Assembly (NCBI RefSeq): GCF_030271165.1
Contig: NZ_JASSZH010000049.1
Span: 1-32,515 of the forward strand
Source: Psychromicrobium xiongbiense
GTDB lineage: Bacteria > Actinomycetota > Actinomycetes > Actinomycetales > Micrococcaceae
Direction: 5' to 3'
Length of the DNA stretch: 32,515 nucleotides
Part shown: positions 23,389 to 30,346 of the stretch, in pieces
Layout of the letters: every line of letters begins with the position of its first letter
Position numbering within the stretch: position 1 is the first letter of the stretch
Made by a program: the position numbers and the translations under genes
The notes under the pieces: generated by a model
Told to the model about the DNA's origin: nothing
The model's input: the letters and a program-made list of their open reading frames with translations, nothing else
Databases searched by the model: none

Positions 23389-24029
23389 CCGCGGGAGGAA
23401 TCCGCCAGCGCGCTCGAGGACTCCAGGGTGGCGATGAATTCCGCCGAGGTGGCCGGTGTGGAGAACATAGGGTAGTCGAACTTCACCGCGTTCTCGCCCT
23501 CCTCCACGCTGGTGGCCGCCACGGCATCGATGAGGGTGACCACGTTGAAGCCGCGCTCATAGGCCGTGCGCATGGTGGACTCAACGCAGCAATTGGTCAG
23601 GAATCCGGCCAGCGCCACCGTGGTGATCCCCTTGGCGCGCAGGATGAAGTCCAGGTTGGTGCTGCCAAAGGCATCCAGTCCGCGCTTTCCCTCGACCACA
23701 ATGTCACCCTCCACCGGGGCAAAGCGGTCATCGATCTCGGCACCCCACTGGCCCTTCACAAACGCGGTGGCGTCCACCACGCCCTTGAGAATGCCGTACG
23801 GGTGGGCGGAGATCTCGTTGTAGCCCGGCGCGAAACTGATGGGCGAATGGATCACCGTTGCCCCGGACTCCCGGGCTGCGGAGAGCACCTTGGCAGCATT
23901 GGCCAGCGTGTCATTGGCCTCGATGGAACCCTTCACGGCGTCGTGGAGCACGCCTCCGGGGGAGGTGAAATCGTTCTGGAATTCGATGAAAACCACGGCG
24001 GTGGATGCGTTCGCGCTCTCGGTGGACAT
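23382..24029 (-). CDS. isochorismatase-family cysteine hydrolase
   Basis: Cytoplasmic hydrolase of the isochorismatase-like superfamily, 215 residues. The triad is visible: Asp20 (FIEFQNDF), Lys115 (VEGKRGLDAF) and the nucleophile Cys148 in GFLTNCCVESTMRTA. Many relatives are amidases such as nicotinamidase-like enzymes; the name does not prove isochorismate use, even though menaquinone genes are nearby. The start at 24029 follows AAAGGAG at good spacing; an ATG ten codons upstream lacks one. It is convergent with the O-methyltransferase gene and downstream of the luciferase-like gene on the same strand, with about 130 bases between. Confidence 0.87.
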   Translation of the reverse strand: MSTESANASTAVVFIEFQNDFTSPGGVLHDAVKGSIEANDTLANAAKVLSAARESGATVIHSPISFAPGYNEISAHPYGILKGVVDATAFVKGQWGAEIDDRFAPVEGDIVVEGKRGLDAFGSTNLDFILRAKGITTVALAGFLTNCCVESTMRTAYERGFNVVTLIDAVAATSVEEGENAVKFDYPMFSTPATSAEFIATLESSSALADSSRGY

Positions 24030-24160
24030 GCAGATTCTCCTTTGAACAGTGCGTCTCAATCGTGCGGGCTGACTGGCCGTGTGGGCGCCCTTGGCACCTG
24101 TCTCTGAATCTACTCCGACGCCTCACCCGGTGGAAGAGCCGCACTGTGGAGCAACCGCGC

Positions 24161-25141
24161 TTAGCTCAGCGCAACCTCAGCCAGCAGTTCTGCGGACCGC
24201 AGTTTGGCCTCGGTACCGGGGGCCTGGTGCGCCACGATCAGCTCATCGGCATCGGCGTGTCTGGCGAAGCCTTCCAGATACTCCAGAACAGCATCGGGCT
24301 CGCCGACCGCGGAGTAGCGGACCATCTCGAGCAAGTTCTGACCTTGCGGGGAATCCAGCACCATGTCAGCTTCCTCCGGGGTGAACACATGATCGCGGCC
24401 GAAGAAGGTCTGCACCCGTTGGCGCAAAGCCTCGCGCAGGAGTTCCTGGGCGCGGGCAGCAGAATCGGCAGCCACCACGTTCACTCCGGCGATGACGTAG
24501 GGCTCGGCCAGCTGGGCCGAAGGCTTGAACTGTTCCCGGTAGATCCGCACGGCATCCTGCAGGGCGGCCGGTGCAAAGTGGGATGCGAAAGCGTAGGGCA
24601 GGCCGAGGGCCGCTGCGAGCTTGGCGCCGAACAGTGAGGAGCCCAGGATGTAGAGCGGCACATGAGTGCCGTTGCCGGGAGTCGCCTCAACACCGGGGAT
24701 CAGCGTGGCGTCGCCCAGGAAGGCCTGGAGTTCCTGGACGTCTTGCGGGAAAGTGTCCGCCGCCATCGGGTCACGACGCAGGGCACGCATCGTGCTCTGA
24801 TCGCTGCCCGGCGCCCGGCCCAGGCCGAGGTCGATCCGCCCGGGATGCAGGGATTCGAGGGTCCCGAACTGTTCGGCGATGGTCAGCGGTGAGTGGTTGG
24901 GCAGCATCACGCCGCCCGCGCCGAGCCGGATGGTCTCCGTGTGCGCGGCGATATGGGCGATCAGCACGCTCGTCGCAGAGGAGGCGATGCTGGCCATATT
25001 GTGATGCTCGGCGTACCAGACGCGCTGGTAACCAGCCCTCTCTGCGAGCTGCGCCAATGCGACGCTGCCCGCCAGGCTCTCCCCCACGCTCTGCCCGGGT
25101 GCGATCGTGGCAAGGTCAAGGATGGAGAGCTTGAGAGTCAT
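24161..25141 (-). CDS. LLM-class flavin-dependent oxidoreductase
   Basis: Luciferase-like monooxygenase of 326 residues that would use reduced FMN or F420. The start [20 protein letters not shown], then [30 protein letters not shown] and [14 protein letters not shown] are signature segments of the MsnO8-type group 1 subfamily. The C-terminus ends with SADVPD-like sequence in the form [13 protein letters not shown], as in that group. The ATG at 25141 is preceded by GAAAGGCAGCC; 13 extra upstream codons are in frame but less family-like. The substrate is unknown. It is divergent from menB, and a 104-bp inverted-repeat element lies between the two starts. Confidence 0.88.
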   Translation of the reverse strand: MTLKLSILDLATIAPGQSVGESLAGSVALAQLAERAGYQRVWYAEHHNMASIASSATSVLIAHIAAHTETIRLGAGGVMLPNHSPLTIAEQFGTLESLHPGRIDLGLGRAPGSDQSTMRALRRDPMAADTFPQDVQELQAFLGDATLIPGVEATPGNGTHVPLYILGSSLFGAKLAAALGLPYAFASHFAPAALQDAVRIYREQFKPSAQLAEPYVIAGVNVVAADSAARAQELLREALRQRVQTFFGRDHVFTPEEADMVLDSPQGQNLLEMVRYSAVGEPDAVLEYLEGFARHADADELIVAHQAPGTEAKLRSAELLAEVALS

Positions 25142-25225
25142 GGCTGCCTTTCGTGGCGAGGAGGTGTCCTCTGGCGGCAACCTACTGGTGCCGGAATTTG
25201 TTCCAGTGGCGTGATGCGCGCCTGA

Positions 25226-25329
25226 GCGTCAAAGTTTTAAGCACTTACTGACGATGCCGCCAAGGAAACCCGCAGAAATTCAAGGGACCGCGCGCCCAGC
25301 AACCCAGTAAGTGCTTAAAACCTTGACGC
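25226..25329. repeat. 104-bp element with 25-bp inverted ends
   Basis: Positions 25226-25250 and 25305-25329 are inverted copies matching at 24 of 25 bases, separated by 54 bases. Each arm contains TAAGCACTTA or its complement, itself close to a palindrome, and ends outward in TTGACG. No target-site duplication or coding sequence is seen. It may be a pair of operator sites for the divergent genes or a small MITE-like element. Confidence 0.8.
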
Positions 25330-25374
25330 CGGGACAGCAGACTGGCCTCGGAAACCCCACCCCACCACGCGCAC

Positions 25375-25380
25375 TAAACT
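25375..25380 (+). promoter_or_regulatory. -10 box of menB (leaderless)
   Basis: TAAACT ends seven bases before the GTG of menB, so transcription would begin at the start codon. No ribosome binding site is present. Confidence 0.5.
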
Positions 25381-25387
25381 TCTGAGA

Positions 25388-26317
25388 GTGACTTCCACCC
25401 CGATTGTTTCTGATCTCTTCGACCCCAGCCGCTGGCGCAGCGTGAGCGGTTTCGAGGATTTCACCGACCTCACCTACCACCGCCAGCAGGAAAACGGTCA
25501 GGACCTGCCCACCGTCCGCATCGCCTTCAACCGGCCCGAGGTCCGCAATGCCTTCCGTCCGCGCACGGTCGATGAACTCTACCGGGCCCTGGATCACGCC
25601 CGGATGACGCCCGATGTCGCCACGATACTGCTCACCGGCAACGGTCCTAGCCCCAAGGACGGCGGGCATTCCTTCTGCTCCGGCGGAGACCAGCGCATCC
25701 GTGGCCGGGACGGCTACCGGTATGCGGAGGGTGAGACGAGGGAGACCATCGATCCGGCCCGCGCCGGACGTCTGCACATTCTGGAGGTGCAGCGGCTGAT
25801 CCGCACCATGCCCAAGGTCGTCATCGCCGTCGTCAATGGCTGGGCTGCCGGCGGCGGCCACTCGCTGCACGTCGTGGCGGATCTGACCATCGCCTCCCGC
25901 CAGCACGGCAAGTTCAAGCAGACCGATGCCACCGTGGGTAGCTTCGACGCCGGCTACGGTTCCGCACTGCTGGCCCGGCAGATCGGGCAGAAGCGCGCCC
26001 GGGAAATCTTCTTCCTGGCGCGCGAGTACTCTGCCGATGAGATGGTTGCGATGGGCGCGGTCAATGAGGCAGTGGATCACGAACGCCTCGAAGAGGTTGC
26101 CCTGGAGTACGCCGCGGATATCGCGCGTCAGTCTCCGCAGGCCATCCGGATGCTCAAGTTCGCCTTCAACCTGGCCGATGACGGCCTGGCCGGCCAGCAG
26201 GTCTTCGCCGGTGAAGCCACCCGGCTGGCGTATATGACGGACGAGGCCGTCGAGGGCCGCGATGCCTTCCTGGAGAAGCGCGATCCGAACTGGCGCGACT
26301 ACCCCTACTACTTCTGA
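25388..26317 (+). CDS. menB: MenB, 1,4-dihydroxy-2-naphthoyl-CoA synthase
   Basis: Crotonase-fold enzyme that cyclises o-succinylbenzoyl-CoA to DHNA-CoA in menaquinone synthesis. The 309-residue protein shows the MenB signatures CSGGDQRIRGRDGYRY (oxyanion and active-site loop), VNGWAAGGGHSLHVVADLTI and TVGSFDAGYGSALLARQIG, and ends with DPNWRDYPYYF, typical for the family. The GTG start fits a leaderless mRNA. It leads a menB-menE-menA operon, with 24 bases to menE. A perfect 16-bp tandem duplication covers the last codons and stop, so the tract encoding YYF-stop is present twice. It is divergent from the luciferase-like gene. Confidence 0.96.
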   Translation: MTSTPIVSDLFDPSRWRSVSGFEDFTDLTYHRQQENGQDLPTVRIAFNRPEVRNAFRPRTVDELYRALDHARMTPDVATILLTGNGPSPKDGGHSFCSGGDQRIRGRDGYRYAEGETRETIDPARAGRLHILEVQRLIRTMPKVVIAVVNGWAAGGGHSLHVVADLTIASRQHGKFKQTDATVGSFDAGYGSALLARQIGQKRAREIFFLAREYSADEMVAMGAVNEAVDHERLEEVALEYAADIARQSPQAIRMLKFAFNLADDGLAGQQVFAGEATRLAYMTDEAVEGRDAFLEKRDPNWRDYPYYF

Positions 26318-26335
26318 GACCTACTACTTCTGAGA
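26304..26335. repeat. 16-bp tandem duplication at the menB stop
   Basis: CCTACTACTTCTGAGA is present twice without a gap, at 26304-26319 and 26320-26335. The first copy contains the menB stop; the second fills most of the menB-menE gap and adds a silent copy of the last codons. Confidence 0.9.
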
Positions 26336-26341
26336 ATTGAC

Positions 26342-27565
26342 ATGATGACTGAACCTCTGACGCTGGACGGCCAGCTCAAAGCCCTCGCCGCAGCTCTGGC
26401 AGGCGAAGGCCCCGCGGTCTTTTTCGGCCCGGACGGCGCCCACCTGATCGAAGCACCTGAGGGCGTTGCCGTCGTCGTCGGCACTTCCGGTTCCACCGGT
26501 GCCGCCAAAGCCACCATGCTCAGCGTGGACGCCCTGGCCGCCTCCTCGATGGCCACCGCCATGGCCCTGGGCGCGCGCGGCATGGGTGGTGAGGGCCAGT
26601 GGCTGCTTGCCCTGCCCACGCACTATGTGGCGGGCGTCCAGGTGCTGGTCCGCTCGCTCTTCGCCGGGACCCGCCCGGAGGTCATGGCGCCCGGCCAGAA
26701 CAGCTCAGGCCAGAACGGCGTGGAAAGGTACGGCCCCGGCAAGTTCAGCACCGAGGCCTTCATCGCTGCCGCCCAGGAGATGGTGGATCCGGTCCGTCTG
26801 ACCTCGCTGGTCCCCACCCAGTTGCAGCGCCTGATCGATGACCCGGCAGCGCGCGGCGTTCTGCGCCGGTTCAACGCCATTCTGCTCGGTGGCGCCCCCG
26901 CCTCGGAGGCGCTGCTCTCCCGGGCCCGCGAGCTGGGCCTGCGCCTGGTGCTGACCTACGGCAGCGCGGAAACCTGTGGCGGCTGCGTCTACGATGGCGA
27001 ACCTCTGGAGGATGTGGAGATCGCTTTGCGCCCCGATGAGCGCGGAAATATGCGAATTTACCTGGGTGGCGCAACCCTGGCCGACGGGTACCTGAATGAC
27101 GCCAGGCGCACCGCGGCCAGTTTCGAGGAAGTGGCCGGCCTGCGCTGGTATCGCACCGATGACATTGGCGAGTTCGATGACGAGGGTCGGCTACTGGTGA
27201 TCGGCCGCGCCGATGACGTGATCATCACCGGCGGGCTGAAGGTCTCCGCCGCCGAGGTCGCGGCCAGGCTCAGCGAGCTCGATGGCGTCCGGCAGGCCTT
27301 CGTGGCCGGTCTGGACGATGCCGAATGGGGCCAACGCCTGGTAGCGGCGGTAGAGCGCGAGCCAGGCTCCACCGTCCAGGAGGATCATCTGCGGCAGCTG
27401 CTGTCCGAGGTTCTGCCGGCCGAGGCTGTGCCGAAATTGATGCTGATCCTGGAGGAGCTCCCCCTGCTCCCTCAGGGAAAACTGGACCGACAGACGCTCC
27501 TGCGATTCCTGGAGACCGAGAACACTCAGCGGAGCACCACCCGAGGAGAGCACCCGCATGGCTAG
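26342..27565 (+). CDS. menE: MenE, o-succinylbenzoate-CoA ligase
   Basis: Adenylate-forming ligase that activates o-succinylbenzoate with ATP and CoA. In 407 residues, short as usual for actinobacterial MenE, the ANL-superfamily motifs appear in order: P-loop VGTSGSTGAAKATMLS, YGSAETCGGCVYDG, YRTDDIGEFDDEGRLLVIGR and the hinge, DDVIITGGLKVSAAEV, and the C-terminal LLPQGKLDRQTL with the catalytic lysine. Two adjacent ATGs (26342 and 26345) can start it; the ribosome binding site is weak and lies in the duplicated tract. The stop overlaps the menA start by eight bases (ATGGCTAG), implying coupling. Confidence 0.92.
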   Translation: MMTEPLTLDGQLKALAAALAGEGPAVFFGPDGAHLIEAPEGVAVVVGTSGSTGAAKATMLSVDALAASSMATAMALGARGMGGEGQWLLALPTHYVAGVQVLVRSLFAGTRPEVMAPGQNSSGQNGVERYGPGKFSTEAFIAAAQEMVDPVRLTSLVPTQLQRLIDDPAARGVLRRFNAILLGGAPASEALLSRARELGLRLVLTYGSAETCGGCVYDGEPLEDVEIALRPDERGNMRIYLGGATLADGYLNDARRTAASFEEVAGLRWYRTDDIGEFDDEGRLLVIGRADDVIITGGLKVSAAEVAARLSELDGVRQAFVAGLDDAEWGQRLVAAVEREPGSTVQEDHLRQLLSEVLPAEAVPKLMLILEELPLLPQGKLDRQTLLRFLETENTQRSTTRGEHPHG

Positions 27566-28439
27566 CGCAGCACAGTGGATCGAGGGCGCGCGGCTGCGCA
27601 CTCTGCCCATGGCCATCGCCCCCGTGCTGATCGGTACGGCGGCCGCCTACGAACTCGGGGCGTTCCACCTGCTCCATGCCATGCTGGCCGCCATCGTCGC
27701 CCTGCTGCTGCAGGTGGGCGTCAACTACGCCAATGACTATTCGGACGGTATTCGTGGCACGGACGATGTCCGGGTCGGGCCGCTTCGACTGGTCGGCTCT
27801 GGGGCGGCAACGCCGGGCCAGGTCAAGGCGGCCGCCTTCGGCACCTTCGCTGCCGCCATGGTGGCGGGTCTGGCACTCGTGGTGCTCAGCCAGGCCTGGT
27901 GGCTTCTGTTGGTCGGTGCGGCCTGTGTGCTGGCCGCCTGGGGCTATACCGGCGGCAAGAACCCCTACGGCTACCTCGGGCTGGGCGATGTCTTCGTTTT
28001 CGTCTTCTTCGGCCTCGTGGCCACCCTGGGTACCACCTACACCCAGGCGGGCCGCCTGAGCTGGGCGGCGCTGGTGGGTGCGGTGGGCACCGGGCTGATC
28101 GCCGTCGCCCTGCTGATGGCCAACAACGTCCGGGATATTCCCACCGACCGTGAGGTCGGCAAGCGCACCCTGGCCGTGCGGTTGGGCTCGCACTATGCGC
28201 GGCTGAGCTACGTGTTTTTCCTGGTGGTGGCGATCCTGTTGCCGCTGCTCTTTGTCGCCGAGCGGCCCTGGGTGCTGTTGGTGCTGCTGATTGTGCCCGC
28301 GATCCTGCTGCCGTGCTGGCTGATGGTCTCAGACAAGCAGGGACGCGCTCTGATCCCGGTGCTCCAGCAGACCGGGTTGATCAATCTGGGCTTCAGCGCA
28401 CTCTATTCGCTGGCGCTGGTGCTTTCCAAGGGCTTCTGA
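27558..28439 (+). CDS. menA: MenA, DHNA polyprenyltransferase
   Basis: Integral membrane UbiA-family prenyltransferase that attaches the polyprenyl tail to DHNA, giving demethylmenaquinone. Of 293 residues, most lie in about eight to nine membrane helices. The two Asp-rich Mg-binding motifs are NYANDYSDGIRGTDD and NNVRDIPTDREVGKRTLAVRLG. GAGGAGAG precedes the ATG. It is the last gene of menB-menE-menA; its 3' end overlaps the convergent DUF4229 gene by 37 bases, so antisense overlap is expected. The methyltransferase MenG is not in the window. Confidence 0.95.
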   Translation: MASAAQWIEGARLRTLPMAIAPVLIGTAAAYELGAFHLLHAMLAAIVALLLQVGVNYANDYSDGIRGTDDVRVGPLRLVGSGAATPGQVKAAAFGTFAAAMVAGLALVVLSQAWWLLLVGAACVLAAWGYTGGKNPYGYLGLGDVFVFVFFGLVATLGTTYTQAGRLSWAALVGAVGTGLIAVALLMANNVRDIPTDREVGKRTLAVRLGSHYARLSYVFFLVVAILLPLLFVAERPWVLLVLLIVPAILLPCWLMVSDKQGRALIPVLQQTGLINLGFSALYSLALVLSKGF

Positions 28440-28807
28440 GCACCAGTTTTCTGGGAGGACGGAGTCTTTGGCGGCGCGGCCTTCACCGAGGCGGGCTTGC
28501 GGTCGTTCTCAATGCGGGTCTCGACCCTGGCGCCGGCGGCAGCCTCCACCATCTCGTCTTCCACCGCGGCGTCCAGATCCCTGCGGCGCTTCTGCGCGCG
28601 GGCCTTGCGGGCCTGAGGTGAGACGGCCTCCCGCATGGAGTCCGCTGCGGCATCCCGTTGCGGGCGGAAAAACAGGTACGCCACGCAGAACGCAATCAGG
28701 GTCGCCGCAATGACGGAGACCACAATGCCCAGCCCCAGCCAGTAAAAAACGATGATGAGCGGGACCAGAATGGCGACCCGGATCAGGAAGTACCTCAAAA
28801 ATGCCAC
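28403..28807 (-). CDS. DUF4229-type membrane protein
   Basis: Small 134-residue protein with two N-terminal membrane helices (about 5-24 and 27-47: YFLIRVAILVPLIIVFYWLG and IVVSVIAATLIAFCVAYLFF) and a long charged cytoplasmic tail rich in Arg, Lys, Glu and Ala. It matches the DUF4229 pattern, often found beside menA in actinobacteria as far as I recall. Function is unknown. The GTG start is supported by TAGACT six bases upstream (leaderless). The stop lies inside the end of menA. Confidence 0.78.
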   Translation of the reverse strand: MAFLRYFLIRVAILVPLIIVFYWLGLGIVVSVIAATLIAFCVAYLFFRPQRDAAADSMREAVSPQARKARAQKRRRDLDAAVEDEMVEAAAGARVETRIENDRKPASVKAAPPKTPSSQKTGAQKPLESTSASE

Positions 28808-28813
28808 CCCAGG

Positions 28814-28819
28814 AGTCTA
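28814..28819 (-). promoter_or_regulatory. -10 box of the DUF4229 gene (leaderless)
   Basis: TAGACT on the minus strand ends six bases before the GTG at 28807; the same hexamer precedes the GNAT gene at 11324. Confidence 0.5.
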
Positions 28820-28907
28820 CTCTGGGTGGCTGTGGGGCCTGACAGCTACGGCATGGGCGGAGCCCAGCGCAGAAGGGCCCCGCCACGGGCTTTGCGGCGA
28901 ACCTGCC

Positions 28908-28913
28908 TATGAT
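28908..28913 (+). promoter_or_regulatory. -10 box of the PLDc_N gene (leaderless)
   Basis: TATGAT ends five bases before the ATG at 28919, close enough for a leaderless or nearly leaderless transcript. Confidence 0.45.
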
Positions 28914-28918
28914 GAAGC

Positions 28919-29323
28919 ATGCTGCGTTACCTGCCCACCGTCCTGGTTCTCGGACTGCTGATCTATGGCCTGATCGATTGTCTGCGCAGCGATGCCGATC
29001 AGGTCCGCTCCGTCCCCAAAGCCGCCTGGGTTCTGCTGATCCTGCTGCTGCCCGTGATCGGCGTCGTGCTCTGGCTAATCCTGGGCAGGCCGCGTTATCG
29101 CAGCGCTTCCACGGCCGCCCGGCCCACCGGTTACCGGCCTGCACTCAGGGCACCGGACGATGACGAAGAGTTCCTGCGCAGCCTCAACGTCAGGCGCGAG
29201 CACCAGGCGGAGGCGGAACGGCTGGAGAAACTACGGCTGGAACTCGAAGCGCGCGAACGCAAGCTCAACGACACCGAGCAGCCGCCTGCTCCACCGGACG
29301 CCACGTCATCAACGGATTCCTAG
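28919..29323 (+). CDS. PLDc_N-domain membrane protein
   Basis: A 134-residue protein with the short PLDc_N (phospholipase D-nuclease N-terminal) membrane module: helix 1 at about 4-21, the charged loop DCLRSDADQVRSVPKAAW, and helix 2 (LLILLLPVIGVVLWLILGRP). The C-terminal half is a charged, probably coiled-coil tail (REHQAEAERLEKLRLELEAR). No catalytic HKD motif is present, so it is not a phospholipase. Function is unknown; related proteins may be membrane regulators or envelope factors. Its stop is four bases from the stop of the convergent sortase gene. Confidence 0.8.
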   Translation: MLRYLPTVLVLGLLIYGLIDCLRSDADQVRSVPKAAWVLLILLLPVIGVVLWLILGRPRYRSASTAARPTGYRPALRAPDDDEEFLRSLNVRREHQAEAERLEKLRLELEARERKLNDTEQPPAPPDATSSTDS

Positions 29324-29327
29324 TCCC

Positions 29328-30257
29328 TCAGGCACTCCTCCAGCGGCGGCCGGTGCGGGCGCCAACCATCGGCACGGCCCGCAGAGGTGCCCGCCAGAGG
29401 TAGAGCCCCACCAGCAACAGACCCGCAGGAAGGGTGACCAGCCACCAGGGGAAAGGCACCTCAGCAGGGCCGGCGGCCGCTTTGACCTCGGCGACCGGCG
29501 TGGGGAATACCCGTTGCGCCGTCACGAGAATGCGGTGACTGTTGATGCCCAGCGGTGTACAGGTGATGAGTGTCACCAGATCGCGTCCGGGCTCCTGTCG
29601 CAGCGTAGCGGTGTCTTCCGGCGCCACCACCTGGGTTGAAATGACCTGATAAGACAGCACCTCGCCGAAGACTGAAAGGGTGAATTTGTCTCCCACTCCC
29701 ATCTGGTCGAGGTGGGTGAACATCGTCGCTTCGGCAAGCCCCCGGTGAGCTGTGATGACGGCATGAGTACCCTCGCCGCCGATCGGAAGCGAGGTCCCCT
29801 CCAGATGGCCAGCTCCTTGCAACAGCGTCGCTTCACTGGTGCCGTGATAGATGGGCAGGTCCGCGCCAATCTTCGGAATTTGCAAGCGCGCCATCACCCC
29901 GTTGGGCGTGGTGAGCATCTTGTTGTAGTCGTATTCCGGATCCGTGGTGGTTCCGTTACCCTTGGGCACATTGGCACCCGCGGCCAGCAGGACCCCTGAG
30001 GACAGTGCATCGTTGTAGAGGCGCGCGGCAGCCAGCTGTTGGGTCTCGTCCGGCCTGGCCTGGGAGACGGCATCGTCGTAGTGAGAGACGATGGCGGACT
30101 GGTTCAACGTGGAGATCCAGCTGGCTGCGTAGGGATAATGCAACGCTGTGAGCCCGATGACGGCCGCGACCACGGTGAGCCAGGTGAGGCGCGTCGGCAG
30201 CCACCGTCGCTTCGATGGGCGGATTGCCGTGACAACCAACTCCGCAACATGCGTCAT
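29328..30257 (-). CDS. class C sortase (pilus polymerase)
   Basis: Membrane-bound cysteine transpeptidase that links pilin subunits into a covalent pilus. In 309 residues: N-terminal membrane helix (about 22-42), a lid segment with DPEYDYNKML, then the class C core RLQIPKIGADLPIYHGTSE, GHLEGTSLPIGGEGTHAVI, His171 in TAHRGL, Cys233 in TCTPLG and Arg242 in NSHRILV, and a C-terminal membrane helix, a class C hallmark. AAGGA just upstream favours the ATG at 30257; 22 more in-frame codons run back through the hairpin. It is last in the pilus operon, separated from the pilin gene by a 20-bp stem that may lower its expression. Confidence 0.93.
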   Translation of the reverse strand: MTHVAELVVTAIRPSKRRWLPTRLTWLTVVAAVIGLTALHYPYAASWISTLNQSAIVSHYDDAVSQARPDETQQLAAARLYNDALSSGVLLAAGANVPKGNGTTTDPEYDYNKMLTTPNGVMARLQIPKIGADLPIYHGTSEATLLQGAGHLEGTSLPIGGEGTHAVITAHRGLAEATMFTHLDQMGVGDKFTLSVFGEVLSYQVISTQVVAPEDTATLRQEPGRDLVTLITCTPLGINSHRILVTAQRVFPTPVAEVKAAAGPAEVPFPWWLVTLPAGLLLVGLYLWRAPLRAVPMVGARTGRRWRSA

Positions 30258-30276
30258 TGAATTCCTTGGGGTAAAG

Positions 30277-30325
30277 CGATGCCGGGTGGTGAACGGGTCC
30301 TTCGACCGTTCACCACCCGGCATCG
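30277..30325. terminator. 20-bp hairpin between pilin and sortase genes
   Basis: Positions 30277-30296 and 30306-30325 pair perfectly around a nine-base loop. In the minus direction it follows the pilin stop by about 20 bases and precedes the sortase ribosome binding site by a similar distance. It likely acts as a partial terminator or mRNA-stabilising end that makes pilin transcripts more abundant than sortase transcripts. Confidence 0.85.
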
Positions 30326-30346
30326 GCGGTAATGCCCGCTAGCCGA

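Noticed and set aside
23382..24029. The isochorismatase-like protein as part of menaquinone or siderophore synthesis
   Set aside because: The superfamily is broad and mostly acts on other amides; nearby men genes alone do not support isochorismate as substrate.
28919..29323. The PLDc_N protein as a phospholipase D
   Set aside because: It carries only the short membrane module and no HKD catalytic motif.
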